Assembly (NCBI GenBank): GCA_017311315.1
Contig: CM029644.1
Location: 28,973,606 to 29,037,605 of the forward strand
Direction: 5' to 3'
DNA length: 64,000 bases
Source: Dendrocalamus latiflorus
Taxonomy: Eukaryota; Streptophyta; Magnoliopsida; Poales; Poaceae
The notes below the pieces were generated by a model, which was given only the letters and a program-made list of their open reading frames with translations, did no database searches and was not told where the DNA came from. Shown here one piece after another: positions 35,118 to 47,186 of the stretch; position 1 is the stretch's first letter; each line of letters opens with the position of its first letter. A program made the translations under genes and the position numbers.

Positions 35118-36183
35118 AGATCATTTTGCTATGAATGAAGTTGTGTAAGTAGGTGGTGGGATATGATGGGAAGATGTTTGCGTTCCCCTATAGCTCAAAT
35201 ACTTGTAACCTTGGCATTAGTTTTTGTGGAGGGTTAGTTTCTGAAAATCTACAGTGCGCTTGGTCTTTTGCGGATGTAGATGATTTAGAGGGACGAAATG
35301 TGTGTGTGAAATTGACATCTCAAAGATGAGAAAAACCGAATCTGAATTGTGGTCCTGATATTGTGTGCTCCGTTCTATCTAGTTGAAATCAGATTCTTTT
35401 ATTGGTATATTTTTTTCTTGTGCATAGCCACTCTTCTATACATATTTCAAGCCCTACCTAGAACTGAAACAACGAATTCTGCTGTTTTTACCTGATATCA
35501 GATATGGATTCAGCGGGTTTCACCACGTATTTTGTCTGTAATGTTCCGAAAGCACAAGATTCTGCTATTGTCGTGAAGTCACTTGGAACTGCATGTGTGC
35601 GCTATGCGTATCCTTTGTTTGTTAAGTATTTTTCTTGTTGTTTGCATGATGCTATTTGCTTCGTTGTTCTGGCACAATTTCAACGTTGGTGATCAGAAGT
35701 AGGTTGCTGAAGGCTTGTTGCTAGTAGTACACTACGGACCATGAGTTGCTGTGTGTGATGCACTCCTGATTGACGTTACATTGCTGGAGAACTCTCAAGC
35801 AAGTCGAACGGTAATCTCCTCTCTCTCTCTTTTTCCGTCACACGCTGATTTGAAGTACCCAGGTTGTGTTTTTTAGGCCGAGCTTTTGGGCGGGGCAGCA
35901 TATATGCCTATGCGTTCAACCATTCCAAAAGCCCGACAGAATCCGATGCGTCGGAGCCATCCTGCTGGCAGCAGCAGTATGGGCTCGTACTTTTTAGTTG
36001 CGATTTTTAACTATAACTGATGATTTTTATCTATACTTTTTAAGACGGTAGTAAACAATGAAGACGTTGACGAATAAGACATGCACAATTTTTTAGTCAT
36101 AAAGTTATTTAAAAATCCGCTTCAAAAAAATTTATCCATCTATTTCGGCCTTTCGGGAAAAAAACAAAAAAACAAAAGATTAA
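35118..36183. other. 6PGL 3'UTR and flank
   Basis: Transcript tail and AT-rich flank. 35985-36180 contains part of the AT-rich MITE family described for 19-21 kb. No further gene. Confidence 0.45.
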
Positions 36184-36382
36184 GGGGGTGTTTGGGACTG
36201 CTCCACTCCACGTTTTTCAGCTCCGCTCCACGTTTTTTAGCCAAACAGGTTCAGCTCCACGCACTCTGTTCGAGGAAAAAAAGGTGGAGTTGTGAGAGCA
36301 CCTAAAGGGGTGCTCCACAAACTCTAGGTTTTTTGTGGAGCTGCTCCACGGTAGAGTTTGTGGAGCAGTCCCAAACACCCCC
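36184..36382. mobile_element. Tourist MITE, 199 bp, near-perfect ends
   Basis: The left end GGGGGTGTTTGGGACTGCTC is matched exactly in inverse at the right end; the perfect inverted repeat is 23 bp. TAA flanks both sides (36181-36183, 36383-36385), the standard 3-bp PIF/Harbinger duplication. The perfect ends suggest a young insertion. Confidence 0.9.
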
Positions 36383-39300
36383 TAAGAGAACGGGCCTACC
36401 ATCTTCTTTTCTCCCTTTCGAGAGGAACATAACTGCACGCGGGCTCATCACCGGGAAGGAACAGGAATATACCTGCACGCGGGCCCCAAATGCTTGCGGC
36501 CCAAACAATGGGATAGAAACTCCGCCTCCCCACCTCGCGGCCCGATTGCGAGCGGCCGCAAAGCCCACCCGGCGCAGGCCGGCCCTCCCGCCCTCCTCCC
36601 CACGACCCCACGCGCGAAAAGCCAACCTCCACGCGGCCCGCATCGCGCATCGTGCGTTCAAATTTGTAAGATGTATTTTCTAAAATAATTTTATTTTTAA
36701 ATATAAAATATATTTTATATTCTAACATAAGATTAGTATGATATTTTTTATAACTCTAATAAATATGTAGGTTTATTTGCTATTATTTATATGTATATAT
36801 TGAATATAGCGCTTAGAGATAATAATTAGGAGTAATCTAATAATTTTTATTATTTCTTTTATATACGTACTAAGGTGCTGCTCGGTTGGAGTGAAATAAA
36901 CTAGATTATGACTGAAATTATACTGCAGTTGGCAAAAATTATATTGTAGCTGATGGTGGCTTATTTGGTGTAACTAAATTTTTTAAAAAAATTAAAAATA
37001 GAAAAACAGGTTAGCCCATCATGGATATTGCAAACGAATACGGGAAAAAAAGATCTGACAAAAAAGCTAAAAAAAACCAAAACTAGAACAAACGTAAAAT
37101 TAAAAAAAAACAAGTCAGAAATTAAAAACTCAAGTTGAAATAAACAGGTCTAATATATAAATTTAGACTCAGGAAGCTGAATTGAAAAGGTCCTAATATA
37201 TAAATTTAGACCCAGGGAGCCGTAAATAATAAGGGATCTTCCGTGGCGCGCCGGTTTCGGCTCGGTTCCATCCGCACACGGACGCCGAGGGAGGCGGTGC
37301 AGCACACAGACACGTCCCCGTCAAACACGTACGGACAGAAACGCCAGAGTGAGCTGTACTGTTGCTGTACCCCACTACCGCAGTCTGGTTGCGCGGCCGT
37401 AGGAATGCGACCACAGCTTGACTGACTTGGCTAGCTGCGGTAGCCGTACTCGCTGGGAAGTGTGCAAGACAAGGGTCGTTGACTTGCCAAGAACGTGTGG
37501 GTCACCGCGCACTGGCCTGGTCCCGGTCTCTGCGTGCCTTCGCTAGGTGCCCCCACCCCACGGCCGCCGTGCCGTGCATCATTCACCGATCAGCCGCGGC
37601 CAGACAATCGATCACGCGAGGGTCAATCTAAAACGAAAAAGGAAACGAACGGAGGGGAGAGACTGCATGCATCCAGCTGTGAAGCCTCTTTACGGTCGTT
37701 GATGGGAGTATACACACCTGGCACGAAACCAGCGGCCACGTCGAAAGCAAGCGAGGGAGACACGGTTTGCGTGCACTTCCTCGTGCCCGGCTGGGTCACA
37801 CAATTATAATGCGGCCATGTTTAAAACGGTTTTTGGATTATAATTTTTAGTTTTTGAAAGCTTAAAATTATTATAAACGTTTGGTTTTTAACATGATTTT
37901 TTCTTTTTATTATCCATAAAAATATAATATTTTTTATTTTTGTTTTTTTCTTTATATTCCTTTAACTAAATGTCTTACCTAAAAGCTAACAGCTGTTACA
38001 GTATCTATTTCAATCAATAGCCACAGCCAAAAATCATCAGCAAAGGCTATTTTGAATGGTCCTATTACTTTTGCCTTTTCTAGAAGCAAATATATAGTCA
38101 TGTTATTTTAGATTGCGGCTGATATTTTTTTTTTGCTATAGTTGATGGTTTTTTACTGTGCTTTTTGAGACGACAGCGGATGATAAAGACATCGATGTGA
38201 ACGGTATACACAATTTTAAGATTAGAAAACCGTTTGAAAAACGATTTTGAGGTTTGAAGAAGTTGTCTCATTTATTTTAGCTTCTAGATAAACTAAAGAA
38301 AAAAAACCAAAAAGAAGGGACAACGTGGTCGCGCTTGTCTGTTTTGTTTTGTGGCTGCGTTTTGGTCATCTCCCTCATGCACCGTGCTGGATCTTGGTTG
38401 TCGTTCATGAGACCTACATGGATACATGATGCGTTTCGTCCACAAGCTTCCGACGTCTTTGTAGTGTATGCAAGTGGGATTCTAAAAAATCATGTTGCAC
38501 AAAAACAAAGCTCTCTTTGCCCGTGCCGTGAGAAATACGTACCCGTAACTAAATCAAATCTGTTGGCACTATTGCATTGCTCGGGACACGGATAGTCAGA
38601 AGACACATATATTGAGCAGTGAAGGGAAGGTTTTAAATTAGGTTATGGTAAATCATTACAATTCAGAAAGGTTGGAAATTTGGCTTGCAAATTTGTCAGA
38701 AATTTCTGAATGGTTTCAGGTCGACCGGTCAAACCGGCAACAGGGGCGACGGTTAGACTGGTATGTTTTGGTGATCTGACCGGGTTTGATTTCTAGTTCA
38801 AACCGGTTCATGGCAATGGTATGATCGGTGGTGAGGTCTGGTCAAACCGGCTAGACAGCGAGGCTCCAACCAGATTTTGATTCTTGTGGTTTTGAGTCGC
38901 GAGAAGAGTTTGAGTGACTTAGATCAGTGGATATAGGTTGCATGAGACATGTCCCTACTAATGTGGGTCAAGTTGTGAAAAGCTTGTGTCCATAAATGAT
39001 TTCTTTGTTTTTTGATGTGCAGGGTCGCTTGAAGTCAACCATGATTAATGGCGAAGGTCGGGGTTACGCTCATGGAGGAGCCGAGGCCTAGAACAATCGA
39101 GAATATCAAGTGAAATAGTGAGCTCAAGCATGGCACAAGAAAAACGGGAAATATCAAAAGGAAGTTCAAACAACTGGTTGCATCATGTGGCTTAGTCAGT
39201 TCAAGTGGGGCATGGGTCCGATGGAACCAAAATAGGATAGACTTGTCGACGCGTGGCAAGCCAATGGTGTACCTACACGTGAAAAGCACGACGATTGCTT

Positions 39301-42000
39301 GCAATGAAAGAAGATGACCAGGTCAAAAAAAGGATATTTTGATGGTTTGACTAAAATACTGAAAACTATCTTGGATCAAAAGCGTGGCACTTAGAAGAAC
39401 GATTTAGATCAAAGAGAAATTAGAAAAATCAAGATGGATCAATACTAAGAATTTAGCGGATTCTGGTTTATATGTTTTGAAAAGTATGAATAAGTGTATT
39501 GAGCTAGTTAAAATTCATGTGTGTAGGATTATTGAGTTTCCCCATTGTGCTAAATTGATAGTATCCACGAAGAGTTGGATGTGGCTGTTTAGTCCATTTA
39601 TTTAATAGATTGGAATGAAGACTTGTAGTTAACCATCCAACCATTCTCTATTGAGACTAAGTGTTCGTGAGTTCTAGAATTAGGGTTTGAGAGAAGCTAA
39701 GTGATGTGGTCTGCTTTCTTATTCTTTAGGTGGAGTGGTTGTAAAACCTTCGTCTTCAAGTAGCACTATATCGATCTTTGTCTATCTCCCCGAATATCTC
39801 TTGTGTTGATTGATTTACACTTAATTTGATTGGTTTTTTGTCTTCTCTTCCCACTTCTTGCTTTTGTTGTGCCTATATAGACACTTTGATGGCAATTCAT
39901 GAACAAAATATGGTTTCACTTGATTTTGGCCTAATCGAGTGATTTTGTGATCTGAGAGTTTTTGGCTTGCTTGATTTCGTATTCTTGCTTGCTGTAATAT
40001 GTAAAAATACATCTAAAGCCATCTTGGCCATCATCTGCCACAAGCAAGTTATATTCACCATTTTCGTATTTTGTCCGATTTTAGTGCAATCTTGCTTCAA
40101 TATAAAAAAAAGACATTGTGGATGCACATGCACCAGTGAGGGGCATAGGCCCATGGCCTGATTTTAATTTTTGCTGTCTAGAGTCCAAGTTTACACATTG
40201 TGTGCCCCACATATCAATAACTACATCTATCTAAAACAAAAAAAATGATTAAACACGTTGACAAACAAGGAGAGAAAAGAAAAGAAAAATACGCAGGACA
40301 TTGACAAAGCAAAACACTCCAAAAAATATGTGTAAGTTGAAGTTGGTGCGACACAGCAATCAACCTATCATGAAAAGACAACAAAATAATAGGGCTACTT
40401 GAACCGATCGAGCGTAGGCTACTAGCCGGTCCAGCCTCAAGCCAACATCAGTTTGATTAATTGGGAAGAGAAGATTCAGTTTGATAGAAGGAAAAGGAAA
40501 AGAATAGATGACTATCTCCTGAATCAAAAAGATGTGTTAAGAAGAAAGTATTTGGATAATGGGCCTTGATAACCTCGTATATATGATTTTTCATAGACAA
40601 TGTTTAGGAAGAAAAAGAGAAGATTTAACCCTGCACGGTTTGATCAATATGGTAGTTGGCTTGAGTATAGCGAGTCCAAAGATCTAAAATTTAGAACATA
40701 TTACTATCTACTACATTATTGATGGATGCGCCGATAAATACACGCATGGAGCATGAGGCCCCCATGCCATTTTTTTTCTAGATCAGTCACTGAAAAAAGA
40801 TACGAATTTTAACATAGGTTTCTACGATCCATGAATGGAATAGATTTTTGAAACCTTGAATAAGGTGTATGCAAAGTTTCACGGTATTTGGACCATCGGA
40901 TAAAAAATTACATGAATTTTAGGATTCACAATAGTGTTGAATTTATTGTTCACTTGTCTAAAATTACTGTTTATAGTGGTTAGACCGCTAGGGGTACAGT
41001 TAGACTGGCCTAAATCAGATGTCAGATCTTGAGAATTTGCTCTCTTCCAGATTTTGATTGCTTAACCTATTTGATTTGGGATTTTAGCTATTGATCCTAT
41101 GCTTGATAACTCTGTTGGTACTTGAGTCAAGGATTAAGAATACTTAGAGGTGGGTATTTTGGATGGCACCATTCATCTCTCCCCTCTTTTGCGTTCTGCA
41201 GAAATGTTCATGCGAACCTAGTTTGGTACTTTCATGACGAAATCCATGGAATTTTCAACATAAGACGCGGTTTGGACATTTGGTGGTTTCGAAATGGCAT
41301 TAGCACCTTTCTTTCTGAAAAAAAAATCACATTAACACGATGTTGTTCTGAATTTCTGACCCTGATTTTGATTTACTTGAAAGTATATAGCTATCGAGTC
41401 TTCGCCCATAAGGAAAAGAAAATGCAGCGGAATATTCCAGTTGATATGGGTGCCAATGACCACTCAGTAGTGGAAATTATTTAGGGGAAAAAGATTGCGC
41501 ACATCAAACTAAAGAAGGCGACTTTGCTTTGCTAGTCTACAAGGAAAGCGTCTTTGTTCATGGACAGTGATCTATATTTGGAGAGCTCTAGTGAGAACCT
41601 ACCAAAATGATAGAGATAGGCCCATCATGTTAGGATCCGGCTTTACAAAATATCACGTCTTAATTAACCGGGAAGAGTTGAATTGATGATAATGTACTGA
41701 AAGTCCAACACAGGTGCAGCTTTTTTTTTCATCTTGAGAGCCACAAGGACCGAACAATATGCAGCTTCAGTGAAATGAGCCTTCTTTTCGTAGTTGAATC
41801 AGTCGGAAAAAGTATCGGTTGGTATCCGTCTATTTTCTCTTTCAACTTAAGTTTTCAGGTGAATTAGAGGATATATCTTCCTTTTTATTAACTTTTTTTT
41901 CTAAATTTGTAAAAAAAACCCCCTCATTTTCTATGTTTGCACTTTCTGAAAATCCAGAGACAGAAATAAAACAAAAGAAAAACAAAATGGAACGGCTGGC
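36383..42000. repeat. Repeat-rich intergenic DNA between 6PGL and COBRA
   Basis: AT-rich MITE relatives lie at 36870-37190 and 37810-38300. 38640-39860 and 40970-41100 contain GACCGGTCAAACCGG-type words of decayed retroelement DNA, as at 14.2-14.6 kb. No conserved coding domain is seen; the open frames at 37495-37809, 38335-38595 and 41122-41484 are not recognisable proteins. Confidence 0.4.
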
Positions 42001-42174
42001 AGTGATGGTAATCTAGGAGCTCGCTTTGCACTCCCCCGGAAGGAAAAGAAAGAAAAGCTTCCCACAGGAATAGCTCAAACATGTCTGCATCTGTATCCCC
42101 GGACAGACACGGACGTGCAAGAAATCTCACTCGCATACGTACAGGCCGGAAAGCACAGGAGAGAGGGGAAGCTG

Positions 42175-42175
<1 letters not shown>

Positions 42176-42215
<40 letters not shown>
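42176..42215 (+). repeat. (CT)n microsatellite in the COBRA leader
   Basis: About 20 CT dinucleotides lie 92 bp before the COBRA start codon. CT/GA tracts near plant transcription starts can act as core-promoter or BPC-binding elements; here that role is only possible. Confidence 0.85.
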
Positions 42216-42218
<3 letters not shown>

Positions 42219-42307
42219 CCACTTTTCTGAAGACCTTGTTGCCTACTTCCGCACAAAGTACAGACGAGTGATCAGGGAGCAGCTGGTTCTTGAGCTCTGG
42301 CGGAGCC

Positions 42308-45300
42308 ATGGCAAGACCGCGCCCGGTACTCCTGCCCCTGGGTGCCTCCATTGCCCTACTCGTCGCCTTCTCCTCTCTGATGCCCTCGTCAGGTCAGTAC
42401 CCCAGCCCGCTGCATTTGGCTGATTCTTGCAAAATTTGGTGCTTGGCTTCTCGTTTCTCAGGATGTGTTCTTCGATTCATGTCATTTTCAGGCAAAATTG
42501 TGTGATTGTGTTATAGTCTGTGTGTGTGTTTTGCTATGATGTATGTTATCTCTTAGGATGGATGGTGATTTTTTTTTCGATACTATTTTAGGAGCCATTT
42601 TTTTTACTTACAGGCCTCTCTCAAATGGACCATTTAGCCCTTGATATACACATTTCTCTTGAATTTTAGTTTAATCACTGATCTGATCACTGAAACCTCT
42701 GATAATGTAGTTCTTTCTGTTCAGTTTATGCCAACAATGTCATGTTTCTGAAACAATGGCCACACATGTCGAGTTCCATCATCTGTATCATCTGAATTAC
42801 GAGCCTGACGCACTAGTTTTTCCTGCTGGAGACTCCATGCGCTCATGTTGATCTTGACTTAATGCAACTAGTTCGAATTCTTGATCTTTCCCATGCATGT
42901 TTTCACAGCGATACCAGCCAGAGTTTTTACTTTTGACCGGTCTCGGTGCCAAATCTTCATCCTTACTTTAATCTGTTTTGTTTTATTAACAAGGCTCTTG
43001 TATGGTTCCTTAAATGTGTGCTACCAAACCATAACTCAATTTGGAGGCACCATGTTTCCTGAAATTTTCCTTTGTATTCTGCAGATGCATACGATCCGCT
43101 TGATCCGAATGGGAACATAACAATCAAGTGGGATGTAATGCAGTGGACAGCAGATGGCTATGTCGTGAGTAAACCACTACTGCGTGTTTGGAGCTACATT
43201 ATTACCAATTTACCATTATTGACCGATTCATTGCATTATTGACCTTTTGTTACACAAGTCCCCTTCTGCTTTAATGAATCTGACATAAGCGAAGACAATT
43301 ATTCCACAAGGCCATTCGATTACTCCAATTTATGAGATTGGTACTTGAGTCACTGCCATGGTGTTGAACCATTTGCTCTATAGCTTGTTTGGTGAAGTGA
43401 TGCTTTGCTGTTTTTTTAGGCTGCAGTTTATTGATTTTTTAAAATAATCTGTTTTTTCATTCAAATTACAGTAATATACGTATGTTTTTTATTTTACACT
43501 AATAATACTCTGTGGCTACACTGTTGAGTGATTTGGGCTAGTCCCCGAACAGTTGAGCGATAGGAGCTAAGTCGCTCAACCAGTGGGCAATTTAGACACT
43601 TGGTGTATTTGCATATCTTTTTCTAAAATATTCGAATAGTACTGTGAATGTGAGTTGAATGAGTAGGGGCTAGTCGCCTAATGGTTGAGCGACAAGTGCC
43701 CAAGTCGCTCAACTGTTGAACTACTTAGACACTTGTTGTTCAACTGTTAGACGTCTAACTCAAGCCGCTCAACAGTGGAGCAACAGATGATTATTAGTGT
43801 AAAATAAAAAAGTAGATATATCACTCAGAATAAAAAATAGATTATTTAAAAAAACTCATAGCTTATTAGTCTAATGAATAGTGATTGCTGAAAGAAGCTA
43901 AAACCCAAAAGTCACTGAAAAACAAAAAAAAACATGACCATTATTTTGCAGCAGAAAGTGATAGCCTCCATAGTATTTCCGATATTGGGCAGTAGTTTTC
44001 TTTATAAACTTGCAATTGACATGACTGAATATTGGTGCTGATATTATACCAGGCTGCTGGTCAAGGAGATGATGACAGAACGTAAAACTAATTCTTTGCG
44101 CATTTCTATTTGTTAATAGGTGCATTGAACATGTGCATTTGTTTAATCTTAATGATCAAAAGTCATAACCCAGTGCTTACATAAGCTCCCTTTGTTGCAT
44201 TTCAATCTAGACCTTTTTTCTTCTTTTGCATCATTTACCTTTTCTTCAGATGCATTTTACACAACTGAGAGGTCAGCCTCCACACGTTCCTTTTCCTTGT
44301 TCTCAAGACCTGCCAATTGCTGACATACTGTAAAATCCCCTTTCTCCAGGCTGTTGTTTCACTATACAATTACCAACAGTATCGCCATATTCAAGCGCCG
44401 GGTTGGAAACTCGGCTGGGTATGGGCAAAGAAGGAGATAATCTGGGCAATGAACGGTGGCCAAGCCACTGAGCAAGGTGATTGCTCCAAATTTAAAGCAA
44501 ATATCCCGCATTGCTGTAAGAAGGACCCAGAGATTGTGGACCTGCTTCCTGGGACTCCTTACAATATGCAGATTGCCAACTGCTGCAAAGGAGGAGTCCT
44601 TACCGCATGGGCACAAGACCCTGACAATGCTTTGGCATCATTCCAAGTCAGTGTTGGTCAAGCAGGGACAACAAACAAGACTCTGCGAGTGCCCAAAAAT
44701 TTCACTCTGAAGGCCCCCGGTCCAGGGTATACTTGCGGAACTGCCAAACTTGTGAGACCTACTAAGTTCATTTCACAGGATGGAAGGAGGACAACTCAAG
44801 CCCTCAGTAAGATTTTCTTTTCATGATCTAACATTTGATGCATAAAACGTTTCAGGAATAAGCTTCCATCCAATCCGTTCAACAAATTCATAATCTTCCT
44901 GTTGTAGCAACACCTTCTAGCATTTTGGTGACCATTTGTTTTCTTTGTGCAGTGACATGGAATGTGACATGTACATACTCACAGTTTGTCGCTCAAAGAT
45001 CTCCAACATGCTGTGTTTCACTCTCATCTTTTTACAACGATACCATAGTTAACTGCCCGACATGCTCATGTGGCTGCCAGAATAACACTACTAAACCAGG
45101 AAGCTGTGTAGAGTAAGTTACATTTGACATAGCCCAAAATAATAAAAATGAACAGTTTTTTTGTTCAGTTATGTGACAGTTGGGTGTACTCTTTGACAGG
45201 GGTAATTCACCTTATTTGGTTTCTGTCGTGAATGGTCCTAACAAGAACAGCTTGGCACCTCTGGTCGAATGCACTTCTCATATGTGCCCAATAAGAGTGC

Positions 45301-45848
45301 ATTGGCATGTCAAAGTTAACTACAAGGAGTACTGGAGGGTCAAGATCACGGTGACAAACTTCAACTACCGGATGAACTACTCGCAGTGGAACCTAGTTGC
45401 TCAGCACCCTAATTTTGACAATCTGACTACTATTTTCAGCTTCAACTACAAATCTTTGAACCCTTATGGAGTAATAAGTGAGCACCTCATCCCCTGAACA
45501 CATTCATATCCTGTAAGTACATATTTTTCAGCTACTGACAAATCCTCTGTGGCAGATGACACTGCGATGTTATGGGGCATCAAGTACTACAATGACCTGC
45601 TCATGACTGCTGGACCAGATGGAAATGTTCAGTCTGAGCTTCTACTCCGGAAGGACCCATCGACATTCACCTTCCAGAAAGGCTGGGCCTTCCCAAGACG
45701 AGTGTACTTCAATGGTGACAACTGTGTGATGCCACCTCCAGATGCATACCCATGGCTGCCGAATGCTTCCCCACGATTGTCAGCTTCGCTTCTCCTTCCA
45801 CTCATTACCATTTGGACAGCATTGACATTATTGCTGTCTTATGCGTAG
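42308..45848 (+). CDS. COBRA-like GPI-anchored protein (BRITTLE CULM1-like)
   Basis: Extracellular GPI-anchored protein; the family binds cellulose and guides microfibril assembly in growing or secondary walls. Exons 42308..42392, 43085..43164, 44350..44806, 44953..45112, 45200..45477 and 45556..45848 total 1353 bases, 450 residues; all introns are GT-AG with matching phases. The start GCCATGGC is a good context. Order: signal peptide (residues 1-28), YDPLDPNGNITIKWDV, an aromatic-rich N-terminal domain (GWKLGWVWAKKEIIW), ATEQGDCSKF, HCCKKDP, the Cys-rich CCVSLSSFYN and CPTCSCGC, CTSHMCPIRVHWHVK, NFNYRMNYSQWNLVAQHP, then FNGDNCVMPPPDAYPWLPN. A C-terminal hydrophobic tail (LSASLLLPLITIWTALTLLL) gives the GPI signal. 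Many N-glycosylation sites are present (NIT, NKT, NFT, NVT, NDT, NTT, NYS, NLT, NAS). Intron 2 (1.2 kb) holds repeats. Confidence 0.95.
43500..43800. repeat. Degenerate repeat in COBRA intron 2
   Basis: Repeated GTTGAGCGA / TCGCTCAAC words alternate on the two strands with TTAGACACTTG. AT-rich MITE-like text surrounds it. It looks like an old inverted or tandem element within the intron and does not touch the splice sites. Confidence 0.45.
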
Positions 45849-46366
45849 TGAAGGACAAGTGAATATATACAAATTTCACGAAAGTTTTGACCCGATTGGG
45901 CATTGGCTCTCTTGAACCCGAGTTCCTTGAAAAGTTTTAGATGGCATCTTTCTTGAAGAGCAGATTCAGATGTGCAGATAGCTAGCCAAACCCTCATTGG
46001 TCATTGTAGATTCCTACTAGCTGTATATTTTAGCTCAGATGAGACGCATACACTGTACTTCTTCAGCAAAATTTGTCCTTTGTGGCCATGAACATTCACA
46101 CATTTGATTTCAGATAAGCACGTCTATATAATGCGAAATTGATTTGCTATCTTCAATATAGTAACTCTAGCTACGGATCGCAGACGCAACATCAGTGAAT
46201 AAGAGACTGTTTTGATTTGGTTGCCTAACATGAGATGCGAATTGTCAGTTGTCTCTTCCAATCTGATTGTGTCGTACATATTTCTCTTTCAAAATTACAC
46301 CCATGGCCCTTCCAATTGTACTTTAAGGAAAAAACTTGCGTTTTCAGCATGTTCAAAAAACCAAGC
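45849..46366. other. COBRA 3'UTR and tail-to-tail spacer
   Basis: Non-coding DNA between the stop of the intact COBRA gene and the stop of the opposed broken copy. It likely contains both polyadenylation regions. Nothing else is seen. Confidence 0.5.
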
Positions 46367-46961
46367 TCAATCTTGAAGCATCCTATATACAAGAAGATTA
46401 GAATATCTTGAAGCCACGACGGCCGCCACCACAGAGCTCATCAGCGACGCCGACGCAGCCACAGGTGTTGAATTGAGCAGGTAGGGGTACGAGTCCGGCG
46501 GCGGCATCTGGCAGTCGTCGCCGTTGAAGTAGACCTTTCGCGGGAACGTCCACCCCTGCTTGAACGGGAAGGTGCTGGCGTCCTTGTGCATCAGCACCTC
46601 CGACTGCACGTTCCCGTGCGGCCCCGCCTCCATCAGCTGGTCATTGAAGTACTCGAGCCCGTAGAACATCTCCGTGTCATCTGCACGCCAAAATAAAAAA
46701 TCATAGCCATTAACATCCAATTAATAGTCCAATGTCCAGTTCTTGGCTAAGCTATCTTGCATGGATTGGAAGAGGTTGATGGTGATTGGTGATAAGTTGG
46801 AGGGCTAGCTAGCGTACTGATGGAGCCGTATGTGACGACGGTCTTGTAGTCGAAGCTGAAGACCTCGGTGATGTTGTCGAGGTTGGGGTGCTGGGCCGGT
46901 GTAGTTCATGCGGTAGTTGAAGTTGGTGATCATGGTGATCTTGGCACGCCAGTACTCTAGT
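46367..46961 (-). pseudogene. Broken COBRA-like gene, last two exons only
   Basis: The last exon 46367-46680 reads DTEMFYGLEYFNDQLMEAGP, then GNVQSEVLMHKDASTF, FPRKVYFNGDDCQMPPPDSY and a hydrophobic tail. The previous exon (46818 up to about 46961) gives EYWRAKIT, NFNYRMNYT and then, in another frame, QHPNLDNITEVFSFDYK. About 14 bases are missing between the two parts, removing the usual QWTLVA and shifting the frame. Beyond 46961 a MITE is inserted, and none of the upstream exons (signal peptide, N-terminal domain, CCVS region) remain. It is closer to rice BC1 in the last exon than the intact neighbour is, so it is a distinct paralogue that has died. Confidence 0.88.
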
Positions 46962-47186
46962 CTGTTCTTTTCGGCTGCGGCTTGGCTTTTGACTGAAATT
47001 TTTAAATTTTGGTTGTTTATGGTACAGATTACGAAGAAACAGATACTCACTTGCGATTTTGACTGGTACAGATGTTGGGCTTTTAACGTATAGATCGTTT
47101 AACTTGTAGATCTCGTCTAGAGAAAATACTCTGTTTGAAAGTTAGGTACTGTAACAAAAGCTAAAAAGCCTGTTCTTTTGGGCCTT
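46961..47186. mobile_element. MITE inserted in the COBRA pseudogene exon
   Basis: The interior GATACTCACTTGCGATTTTG and GTTTGAAAGTTAGGTACTGT match copies at 14704 and 18902. The left end begins TCTGTTCTTTTCGGCTGCGG. The right end shows GCCTGTTCTTTTGGGCC in place of the normal inverted terminus, so the element is rearranged at that side. Confidence 0.7.

Noticed and set aside
41122..41484. 120-codon frame before the COBRA gene
   Set aside because: No recognisable family, no splice or promoter context, and it lies in repeat-rich DNA.
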